Source: a virus. From it: a stretch of 44,954 bases of DNA. Location of the stretch: positions 1-44,954 of the IMG/VR virus record IMGVR_UViG_3300030382_004385. One strand, written 5' to 3'. The notes under the pieces are model-generated. The model was not told the origin of the DNA and did no database searches. It saw only the letters and a program-made list of their open reading frames with translations. The position numbers and the translations under genes were made by a program. Shown here one piece after another: positions 34,701 through 43,300 of the stretch (positions are counted from its first letter, which is position 1; each line of letters opens with the position of its first letter).

Positions 34701-35211
34701 AACTAAAACAATATCAATTGTTGGGGATGTTTATGTAGATCAATATGGAACGGCTAGTACAACGTCTTCTTTACAATTAGACAATTTTATAAGTCTTGCT
34801 TCAGGTGGTAGTAGTAGTGGACAAATAATGTGGACACCTGCTGTTTCAGGATCTGGTGGATATATTATCACTGCGCTTGGTACTTACGATGATGGTACAT
34901 ATGATAGAACACTTAGTAAGCTTATTGATATTGGTACAGCTAGTGGAACAAATATAGCTGGAACTGGTGTTATAACAGGTAGTTTCTCTGGAAATACTGC
35001 ATCGCAAATAACACTAACAATAAGTGCTGTTGCCGGTGGTACATGTTGTTTAAATCCAACTACAAATCTATCTGTAACTAAAGGTGCTTTAACAGGTAGT
35101 GGTGCTAGTCAAACTTTAGCATATACATGGTCAGCCCAATTTGATGAAGCGATAGATAATGCATCGAATGCAACATTTACTGTGGCTGTTGCTTTAGATA
35201 ATGAACCTTAA
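28750..35211 (+). CDS. Giant tail stabilisation/muzzle-like protein with Ig-like C-terminus
   Basis: The 2153-residue protein starts KHHFRAGKMNKDLDERLVPN and continues GEYRDAQNIEISTSEG. This opening is widespread, as I recall, in tail stabilisation proteins of marine and crAss-like podoviruses. The first ~1370 residues are beta-rich with RLIYANYLQNYNVP, YYIKETSNEYYNLAMDRYYL and RDYFKDGLPTSTLVLG-type phrases, consistent with the muzzle at the end of the tail. From about 1380 the composition changes to Thr/Gly/Asn/Val-rich Ig-like repeats reaching the C-terminus. The extension is unusually long and could bind host glycans or form a fibre. It lacks a signal peptide and membrane segments. Confidence 0.75.
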   Translation: MPELKHHFRAGKMNKDLDERLVPNGEYRDAQNIEISTSEGDDVGTIQNVVGTTQILGKTYDSNTETITASWSNASFGLTNAVCIGSKLNNENDKIYWFITSDESDCIAEYDDIKGIISPVLVDANDILNWKTTDYITGINVVEGMLLWTDNKTEPKKIDIDVFKSGCDGNFTTHSKYSGKKIHSADLSSAAVFTEEHITVAKKAPITAPTLTMATSTRGGNGTGINPVLVSNSTAGLFADSDGNGKAAGTVVSLNFAPQSVFEVGDIIILTSTYEELNSAIDYEIKVRLTAVTNSGSNATAVIQSIPVFVEYQALVWEALLSEEGVLFEKKFVRFGYRWKYTSGEYSTFSPFGELAFKPTTFEYLSSDGYNVGMINNLRDLTINITDTTPIDVDEVDILYKESNNNLIYVVDTLKEDEDGNIATSYKLESEIIGKVVESNQMLRPWDNVPRKALAQEVTANRLIYANYLQNYNVPSFNAPDISMTISQAPITTVKEPELSVKSLRTYQAGVVYIDAYNRQTPVFTSNGASKQTSKTYAESVNNIQLTLNNTPPDWATHFKYYIKETSNEYYNLAMDRYYLSEDGNVWLSFPSSERNKVKEDGYLILKKQHDSDVFVGVEARYKVLDIQNEAPDFIKLVKKSIGSVDGTTAQDNVPQIGSTTFKFRGPNPLDSPSFAQGFTADGLIQLVVGGAKTAKYDIISGGYSGEEDHEDLTHKHIYSVSISEPLKEGETMLASLSAAASDSAAGSSLSVILYEEQFKRKPEFYGRFFVKINRDGDFDTNIIETYPDVQAEYGIVNSRTVYADSQNSGPGDGDQEASWYDTGQSSRHSSYYITSANNGHPKMGSKFMRIYWTGAPSGEPRKKHDKADTINSWLKSLSNAGTLFRMKGSSTNNTSEVYVVVGSTIKYQYRRQGRRRLGSTKRREYKIEFEHAVNLTPYEDSFTFGSDKIDEIQIVEKIIDSNNETITSDNPAVWETEPREAIDMDLYYETGNTYAIAQHGTTHTIPFKNCYSFGNGVESDRLRDDFNAVKIDKGVKVSTVLAEQYKEERRKNGLIYSGLFNSTSGVNRLNQFIAGEAITKDINPHYGSIQKIHARNTDLVTFCEDKVLKILANKDALYEASGNPQLTATNRVLGQAIPFVGEYGISTNPESFASYAFRVYFADKNRGAILRLSRDGLTAISENGMRDYFKDGLPTSTLVLGSYDDSKGLYNLTLNNETVSFDEKINGFPSFKSFIPEGAVSLNNKYYSFKNANLWVHNNEKRNRFYDTSGGEDDATKYYESSVTVLINDIPETIKGFKTVNYSGSRSKIYTNDYDAGNDYDNPTYTDSDGWYCNSITTDVQTGFIKEFTKKENRYYNYIKGDTTTLANLDSQEFNVQGIGQYTGSLSGDVALADKTVTVSLTGVNGATVDNYTFDVEVGTEIHTANSSITMTLTPSNGYTLTAGDLSVVEGNNTSMITEYVTSVTFAQTGTNVTATVNFTDGVNMPVGDLSIPLAVTGDGALNVYLLHDVALNYNTDSNITVTKAWSGTSNATAENHVARTGLPGNYGVASQVATIEFNLDTNYDFKVAPSYKLDRDIANDPESEYTVTYQDYDVSAAAITIGAGGKVLADVDKRIYTITYKFPARPTSDDIFTFDAISTPAEVTEDNKITGYNVSGLVNASRFENTKNISVYGAVGSTFTFNRVIDSGVANAWDGDSFENSVAYKGKIRIARVADTSKYKEYEVTNVVDGTGYWKLTVQNDTGSVSPLSTFPHGDPVVITLYDQSGSAYSGFTNKTYDWDQNLTDSDPGAGEVKGNQTALQNITTIYIDEVDQTAANLDAQFTILSGTSAGSTTTLTIGENGVYIIPITFFEISTSSVYVFTIAAVSPTTLLSPLMGNIYDNSGNVTNPFTVNQYADPTLTLTAAGTGVTVTSSNVTSTYTALGFPVESSGFFKIPLTITGTATSNITANREPETEDFTNYNSNGFDWDYEFTSTTIDNSGGTKTISIVGDVYVDQYGTASTTSSLQLDNFISLASGGSSSGQIMWTPAVSGSGGYIITALGTYDDGTYDRTLSKLIDIGTASGTNIAGTGVITGSFSGNTASQITLTISAVAGGTCCLNPTTNLSVTKGALTGSGASQTLAYTWSAQFDEAIDNASNATFTVAVALDNEP

Positions 35212-35221
35212 TAGATAGAAT

Positions 35222-35542
35222 ATGCCAAATATAACAATGACATTTACACATATAAACGATTCTTGCCAAATAGGTGACACTGTTTATTATCAAGCAAATA
35301 ATACTACAACTATTACTGAGATGGGTGCTTGCACGGCTATTACAGCCACAACACTTAGTTGTGATATAGGTGGTACAGTAACTAGACCAACGTCTAATGA
35401 TTTTATATTATTTAGTAAAGATAGTAGAGGTAATACATCTGCATTAAGAGGTTACTATGCAGAAGTAAAACTATCTAATGATGAATCAATACAATGCGAA
35501 CTATATGATGTTGGTAGTGAGATATTTGAAAGTAGCAAATAA
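35222..35542 (+). CDS. Small beta-rich structural protein with cysteines
   Basis: This 106-residue protein is Thr/Ser/Asn-rich with alternating hydrophobic residues (FTHINDSCQIGDTVYYQANN, YYAEVKLSNDESIQCELYDVG), suggesting a compact beta sandwich. Four Cys are present. It begins 10 nt after the giant tail protein, whose C-terminal repeats have a similar composition. It may be a tail-tip or fibre accessory subunit. No enzyme motif, signal peptide or membrane segment is visible. Confidence 0.65.
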   Translation: MPNITMTFTHINDSCQIGDTVYYQANNTTTITEMGACTAITATTLSCDIGGTVTRPTSNDFILFSKDSRGNTSALRGYYAEVKLSNDESIQCELYDVGSEIFESSK

Positions 35543-35582
35543 TGTGTAATAATAATAGTAACTTAATAAAAATTTAGAAATT

Positions 35583-36230
35583 ATGATTGAAGCTATAAGC
35601 GGAATGGTTGGTGGGTTAACTGGCATTGCTAGTGGAATAATTGGTGGAGGTAAACGAAGAAGGGAACAAGCAGCCGCAGAAAAAGAATTATCCATTAACA
35701 AAGCTAGATATGAAAACTTAGATACATCCAATTTAGCTGCTAATATGGAAAACACATACGAAGACTTAACGGTGAATACACAACAAGCTGACTTTGCTGC
35801 TCAACAACAACAACAAGCATTATCTAATACTATGGGTAGTATGAGTGCTGCTGCTGGTGGATCTGGTATTGCCGCTTTAGCACAAGCTATGGCTGGCCAA
35901 CAATCACAAAACTTACAAGGTGCATCTGCATCTATAGGACAGCAAGAAGCTGCTAATCAAATGAAAGCAGCACAAGGAGCTATGGGTGTTCAAACAGCTC
36001 AAATACAAGGTGCTGAAGCATCAAGAGAAGCTGAAGCTGCTAAAACTGAAACACTATTAGGTATGTCACAACAAAGAAAAGGAGCTGCAGACGCAGCACG
36101 AGCTGCAGCAACAGAATCAATAACTTCAGGAATTGGGGATACAATTGGTGGTGCAGCATCATTAATGGCTGGTGGAGCAATAGATGTTGGTGGAGGTGTA
36201 GGTAAGTTTATGAGTAAATTGGGGGGTTAA
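35583..36230 (+). CDS. Probable internal/ejection protein, 215 aa
   Basis: The protein has 215 residues. A Gly/Ile-rich N-terminus (SGMVGGLTGIASGIIGGGKRRR) looks membrane-active, and a long Ala/Gln-rich helical body runs to about 175. The end is again Gly/Ala-rich. The overall style, a short hydrophobic start plus an Ala/Gln coiled region before a larger internal protein gene, is like T7 gp14-type ejection proteins. It is followed by the 380-aa and 2394-aa genes, probably forming one ejected complex. The role is inferred from composition and order. Confidence 0.7.
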   Translation: MIEAISGMVGGLTGIASGIIGGGKRRREQAAAEKELSINKARYENLDTSNLAANMENTYEDLTVNTQQADFAAQQQQQALSNTMGSMSAAAGGSGIAALAQAMAGQQSQNLQGASASIGQQEAANQMKAAQGAMGVQTAQIQGAEASREAEAAKTETLLGMSQQRKGAADAARAAATESITSGIGDTIGGAASLMAGGAIDVGGGVGKFMSKLGG

Positions 36231-36247
36231 AGAAATAAATAAGTAAA

Positions 36248-37390
36248 ATGAAAGTAAATAAAGCAATAATAACAGGAGCAGGAATTGCAGCAGATAAATT
36301 CCAAAGTTATCGTATAGGTAAAAGAAATGACGATTTGTCTAGACAAATGCAAATGAAGCGTATGTATGAAGATAGGGAAGTAAGAAAATACATTGATAAC
36401 TTAGGTCCTGGTGCTGAGGTAGATAAACTACCTGGAAGCATGCAGGAACCTGTTACAAACTTTTTAAATGATAGCCGTTTACGATATGGTAGATTGGCTA
36501 GACAAGCTGCTAAAGCACCAGCTGGTAGTCCATTTTATATGAAATCTAAAGCTGAAATGAATAAAATACAAGGTCAATTTAAAAATTTAAGTTCTCAATT
36601 AGATAATTTTAAAAATCTAAAACAAGAGTATTTAGCTGATTTTGATGAAGGTGTTATTTCAAAAGGATCTGATTCATCTATGTTAAAAAGATTATTTTCA
36701 ACAGATGACTATCAAATTGATTTATCGAAGGGTAGTTTAGAATTTATGCTAGAAGATGGTACTAGAGTTGCTGGTTCAAACTTACCTAAATATTTTAATA
36801 GAAATGCTAAAGCTGTAGATGGTTTATTAAAATTAAATCAACAAGCTTATAAAAATGCTTTACCTATAGATAAAACATCAGATTACTTATATAGAAGACA
36901 AGTTAGACAATTAGTAACACAAGGTGGTAGAGATGGATTACTATCTTTAGCTACAGATGAATTTTTAGATGCTCCATTAATTGATATTGATAATCTAAAT
37001 GATCCTAATCATCATTTATTATCTGAAGAAAACCACGAACAGTTAAGAGATTTTGTTATAGATTCTTGGATGCATGGTATATCAACTGCTTCTGAAGAAG
37101 CATATAGATTTAAACAAAGAAGTTCACGACCACAAGGTACAGGTATAGATTATAAAACAGTTATGCAAATATGGCAGAGTGGTGATTTAGATCAATTAAC
37201 AAACTTGTTACCATTAAATAGTAAATTAAGTCTTGATGGATATGACGATGGAAGTTATGATATTAAATTAGGTAATAGAGTAGTAAGAAGAGGTATTCAT
37301 CCAGGTAAACCAGAAACTTTAAATTTATTATTAGAAGTATTGGGAATATCTGGAGGATCTAGTTCTGGTGTTGATATAAATAAAATATAG
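36248..37390 (+). CDS. Probable internal virion protein, 380 aa
   Basis: This 380-residue, mostly helical protein starts MKVNKAIITGAGIAADKFQS, similar to a segment of the 142-aa protein at 6002 (SADKFKSYRADK). It has basic N-terminal helices, a coiled-coil-like region near residues 95-135, and an acidic C-terminal part. No enzyme motif is visible. It lies between the 215-aa ejection-like protein and the 2394-aa polyvalent protein, 17 nt and 5 nt away respectively. A second internal/ejection protein is the likeliest role, analogous to T7 gp15, though sequence similarity was not seen. Confidence 0.65.
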   Translation: MKVNKAIITGAGIAADKFQSYRIGKRNDDLSRQMQMKRMYEDREVRKYIDNLGPGAEVDKLPGSMQEPVTNFLNDSRLRYGRLARQAAKAPAGSPFYMKSKAEMNKIQGQFKNLSSQLDNFKNLKQEYLADFDEGVISKGSDSSMLKRLFSTDDYQIDLSKGSLEFMLEDGTRVAGSNLPKYFNRNAKAVDGLLKLNQQAYKNALPIDKTSDYLYRRQVRQLVTQGGRDGLLSLATDEFLDAPLIDIDNLNDPNHHLLSEENHEQLRDFVIDSWMHGISTASEEAYRFKQRSSRPQGTGIDYKTVMQIWQSGDLDQLTNLLPLNSKLSLDGYDDGSYDIKLGNRVVRRGIHPGKPETLNLLLEVLGISGGSSSGVDINKI

Positions 37391-37395
37391 TACAC

Positions 37396-40300
37396 ATGGA
37401 AGAGTTGTATAGAAAAATGTATCTTAAATACGCTCCGCATTTAAGTGAGGGCGAAATTAACGAAAAAGTAAGTTATGCTACTACTCAAGATAGCACTAGC
37501 TTTGCCAACTCATTTTATCAAAAGTACACCGGTTCCGGTCCCTCAAAACAACAATCAAAATACATATCGAATTACACACAAGAATCACAGACTAAATCTG
37601 AAGATATAGAACAACCTAAAAGTTTTTTAAGCAAAATGAGAGACTCTGCTGTTAATGCTGTAGATTATAACGTTGCTGGACTTTTAAATACATTTGAACA
37701 AGGTCAAGGTGCTCTTAATGATATATATCAACAAATAGAAGAATCTGGATCATATGATCCAAGAAAATGGAAAGAACTTACAGGTGAACAAAAGGAATTA
37801 AATAGACAAACAGTTAGACAAGAAGGTTTTGATATAGGTTTGTGGAATCTTAGGACGAGTAAGGAGATGGAAGATAGGGTTGCAAAATTTGAAGCAAACC
37901 AAACTAGATATAATAATGATATATCTGCAGAAGTATTAAAAGGAGTAAATGCTGATTGGGGACAAGTAGCTGAAAGAACAATATTAGCTGGTATAGGATC
38001 GTGGACAAGTTATTTAGCTATGTTAAGTCCTAGAGCACTATTAGTTTTAGGTAGTAGTACAATGGGTAATAAGTGGGATGAAGAATTTGATAAAGACCCA
38101 GATAGAGCAAATTGGTTACTACTTGCTAACGCTGCGGGTACTGGTGCTATTGAATTTGGTGAAGGCATGATTACAAGAAAATTAATAGGTATACCATTTA
38201 TAAAAGCAATAAGAAATGGTACGGCTAGTGGTTCAGCTGTTACAGCAGCTAAAAACATGGTGATGAATGGGTCGGTATTAGCGTTAAAAAGATTAGGTAT
38301 TGCCATGGGTCAAGAAGGTGGTATGGAAATGGCACAAGCGTTAGCCACTACATTATGGGATAAAGCCACTTTAGGTTACCTTGGTGATAATGTACTTGGT
38401 TATTCTCCAGGTGATGATAGATATGACACTAGATTAGGTACAATGAAGAAATGGTATGAGATATTCGATGAAGGTATTGTAGGTGCTTTCATGGGTGGTA
38501 ACGTAAACATTGCTACTCAAGGTATTGAAGCATTACAAGGTAATACAGCGCAAAGAAGAGCTGAGGTTTTATTAAGACCTAAATCTGATCAAGATTTTAT
38601 AAATAAAAAATATAAAGAATTAAGTGAATTACATAAAGAATCTCAAAGTCCTGACATTACACCTGATGTTTTAGAAAGAACAAGGAATAAAATAAATGAA
38701 TTAAGTAACGAAATATTAGTTAAACAAAGTCAATCACAAAAAATAGTAAAAACATTAAGAGGTGATGCTTTAATGGAATATGCTGCAAATGTAGATAAAA
38801 TTAATAAAGCTAATAAAGCAATAGATAAGAGTAATAAGATTGGTGGTGAGATAACTCAAAATAATATTAGTAAGTTAAATCAAGATGATAAAGATGAAGC
38901 TATTAAAAGAAATGAAGAAATATGGAAAGATCATATCCATAAATCATTAAATAAGAATTTAAATATTACTGATGCTTATGCTAAAGCAGCTAGTATGGAA
39001 CAAGTGGTAGTTGAAAATGAAGATGAATATCAAGAAATATATGAAAATACAGAACAAGGTAAAAAACAAAAAGCTGTAGATGGTTATGCTGAAAATGTAA
39101 GAGGTTCAGATGGATTTTTTGATGGTTCTGGTAAATGGTATATAAATAAAAATCAAGCTTTAAAAACAGAAGCGGTATCAGTTGGATCTCACGAATTATT
39201 ACATGGTATAATGAAATCTACATTAAGAGATTCTGAAGGTGTAATGACTAAAGAAGGTAAAGCTTTAATACAATCATTTAGAAATACTTTATCTGCAAAA
39301 GAATCAAGGATTATAAATAGAAGAGTAGATACAAATTATAAATATAAAAGAGATAATAAAGGTAATTTATTAAAAGATGCTGAAGGTAAAATTATTGAAA
39401 ATGATTTTGAAGAATATGGTGAAGAATATTTAAACGCGTTTTCCGATGCTGTTCAAAAAAATCAAATACGTTATAATGAAGGTGTATTCACTAAATTAAT
39501 AGATGTATTTCAATCTTTATTTAGAAGTAAAGGATTAAATAAGAATTTTAAAGACGGTATTGATGTTTATAATTTCTTAAAAACATATGATAAAAGTATA
39601 CAAACTGGTCAAGTAGATGAAGATATAGTTGGTATGTTAAAAGAAGGTGCTAAAGGAAGAGCAACTGTTATACAAAAATCACAAACAGGTGATTTGATGA
39701 CAGATATAAACGCTTTAGTAGAACCAAATCTTACTAAAGAGGGATTTATGAATAGTGGTTATTTAGATGCTTATTCTGCAATAACAGAGACAGATTTATT
39801 AAATGGTTTAATAGGTAAAGGTATAGGTGATCCAATACATGGCAGAACTAAGAATGAATTTATAGAAGAGGTTAAGAGTAGATTAGGATTAAAAATGTAT
39901 AGGGAGTTTGATCCTACGAAAAATAATCTATTTGGATGGTTAGCTGGTAAGAAAAATATGATAGAATTTGTTAAAGGTGATGTTAACAACGCTTGGAAAC
40001 CTAAAACAGAAAAACCAATTAAATCTTTAGATACAACCATAGAGGGTAAAGAAGGTTCTAAAATGGCTCAACAAACCCCAGACACAGCTCCCAATCCTGA
40101 AGAAGCATTAATTGCTAAAGAAGAAGCTGCTGCAGCATTAGTAATACAAGAAGACAATTTAAGAAAAGAACTAGGTATTAAAGAAGATAGTGATTTATAT
40201 AATGAAATATTAGATGCTAATGAAGCTGCATTATCTGGTGTAATAGATATTGATAAAATTAGGAGTTCTATTGAATCAACATTTGTAAACAAACTTACTG

Positions 40301-43300
40301 ATAAACTTGTTACCTTAATGGGTAAGGGTAAAAAATATGAAAAGTTTATAGATGAACATGGTCAAGCTATAATAAGAAAAATTCCATTAAGATCTCTTGT
40401 CGAAATAGAAAGATTAATACCTAGGAATGAAAGAATATTTACTAAAGTTGTTAAAGAAAATATGATTCCTAGTGAAATAAGAGCTCATGAAAAAAAATAT
40501 GGACATTCTGAAAATTTATATTACGAAAGTGAAACACAAGGTCCTACATTATATAAGAAATTAGATCCAACACCAGAACAAATTAAAGGATTTTTATTAG
40601 TACCTTTAAAAATAAAAAGTAAAAAAACTGGTAAAGAAGTACGTAGTGGATTAAGAGGTAATAGAAAAACTAAATTTGCTTCATTAGGAGCTATTGAATT
40701 AGGATTTGATGGTACTATGCAAGTTGTAGAAGCTTTAGAAAGTGGTAGATCATCTGAGACACTTAAAGCAAACAAAAAATTATTACAAAGAGAACAAGCA
40801 GAATTAACAAAACAAATACAAAGGGATCCTGGTGTTCAATTATCAGTGTCAACATATCAACAGTTATCAGACATAACAATGGATATGGAAAATCCATATG
40901 ATATGTTTTTGGATGATTTTAAAACAATTAAAAAATCAATATTAGATACAATAAAAAACTTACATAAACCTACTGTTGATAGATGGTTAGACGACTTTAT
41001 AGATTTATTAGATAAATCTCAAGGTTCGGTTGCTTATTTAGGTGCTGAAGTTGTATCTTATTTAGAATCAAAAGGAATTACAACCGCTGCGGCTTTTGAA
41101 AAAGAAAGTGAACAATTAGTTATTGATATTTTAAAGAAATTTGGTATAACCGTATTACATGATAAACCTACAAATGTAGATGGACATCCAGATATTAAAA
41201 TAGAAATACGTGGTAATACAATTAATATAGAAATTAAAAAGGGTCCATATGATTCTCAAGGTGCTAGTATTAATGGTAGTATAGATTGGAATACGGGTGA
41301 ATTAATATTTGGTAAAGAAAATAATACTCAATATTTAAAAGATGCGAATGTTAAGAAATTAATAAAAGCTGCTAACAAAAATATTACAAAAGCTAAAACT
41401 AAAATAGTAAAGTTAATGAGAATAAGTTATCCTCATTTACCAAAACCAGGTGACAAAAACTTCACAAACAATTTAATACCTGAAGATATTTATAATGAAG
41501 TATTTAAAGGTAAAAATGGTCAAGGCGTAACACTTGCTCAATTTAAGGGTAATGAAAAATTTATGACTAAGGTTAATAATAATAAAAAACAACCTGTTTA
41601 TATTATAGAATATTTTGGATATGGTATGTTTGGTATGAACGCAAAACATATTGGTGGTAAAATAGGGAATCAAACATTACCAGAATTAAAAGCTGATGTA
41701 TTATATAAACTAAGAATGAATGGTAATACAGATTCTAGAAAAGTTAAGGGAAAGAAAATATATTCATACGTTACAAATAAACGAACTGGTAAGCAAGAAA
41801 AACAAAAAAACATAGGTTTTAGAATTATGGGTACTATTGTCAAAATGAAAGAAACTTCTAATGTATCTTTATTAAATAAATCTCAAGTTTTAAGTTTTTC
41901 TAAATCAGCAAATAGTGCTTTACCAGCTATAGCTAGCAATAACAATATAACATTATCTAAGTCTACAACTATAGAAGAATCTATAAGAAAGCTTAAGAAT
42001 ATGGATAAGGCCTTAAAAATGGCTAGAAGAAAAAACCCTCCTAAAAAAGGTGCAAGTTTTATAGATTTTGATGATACACTAGCAACAACAGATTCGAGGG
42101 TTATAGTAAATGCCCCACATTACGGACCAGGTAAAACAACAGAAACATCAATGAAATTAACTCCAGCGGAATTCGCTGAAGATTATGAGAGATTAGAAAG
42201 ACAAGGCGCAGCATTTGATTTTTCAGAATTTAGTGAGGTAAAAAATGGTAAAATAGGTCCTTTCTTTGATAAAGCAAAAGCATTAAAAGATAAGTTTGGT
42301 AATAGTGATATTTATATAATAACAGCAAGACCAGCTAGCGCTGCTCCAGCAATACAAAACTTTTTAAAAGGAGTAGGTTTAGATATTAAATTAGAAAATA
42401 TAATTGGTTTAGAAAATGGTACATCAATAGCTAAAGCGGAAGTTATAATAGAAAAAGCCGCAGAAGGATATAATGATTTCTTGTTTGCAGATGATCAAAT
42501 ACAAAACGTTAAAGCTGTTAAAAAAGTATTAGATATATTAGATGTTAAAGGTAAAACATATCAAGCTAAAGTACAATTCAGTAATACATTAAATGAAAAC
42601 TTTAATTATATATTAGAAGAAGCACAAGGAATAGATCCTAATGAATCAATATCAGCAGCCGCTGCTAAAGTACAAGGTGCTATTAAAAATAAATTTCAAT
42701 TCTTTATACCACCATCTGCAGAAGATTTTGTGGGGTTATTATATAATTTTATTGGTGAAGGTAAACAAGGTGAAACACATCTTAAGTTTTTAGAAAACGC
42801 TTTAGTTAAACCTTTTGCCTCAGCTTATAGAATGTTAAATGCTACAAAACAAGCTATTTCCGTTGATTTTAAAGGTTTAAAAAATAAACACAAAGGTGTT
42901 TGGGGATATATGAATAAAGATAGTGGTTATAAAAACTTTACATATGGTGATGCTGTTAGGGTATTTTTATGGAATAGAGCTGGTCATAATATACCAGGAA
43001 TGGATCAAGGAGATATTGATGCTTTAGTTAATATTGTAGAAGAATTTGGAGATTTAACAAGTTTTAGTAATGATTTAGAATTAATCACAAGATTAGATTC
43101 TTATCCAGCACCAACTGAGTATTGGACAACTGGAAATATTACTGCAGATTTATATTATGCAGCTCAAAATGTACATAGAAAACAATACTTACAAGATTGG
43201 GTTGCTAATAAAAATGAAATATTCAATCCAGATAACATGAATAAAATTGAAGCTTTATATGGTTCAAACTTTAGAGAAGCTTTAGAAGACATGTTATGGA

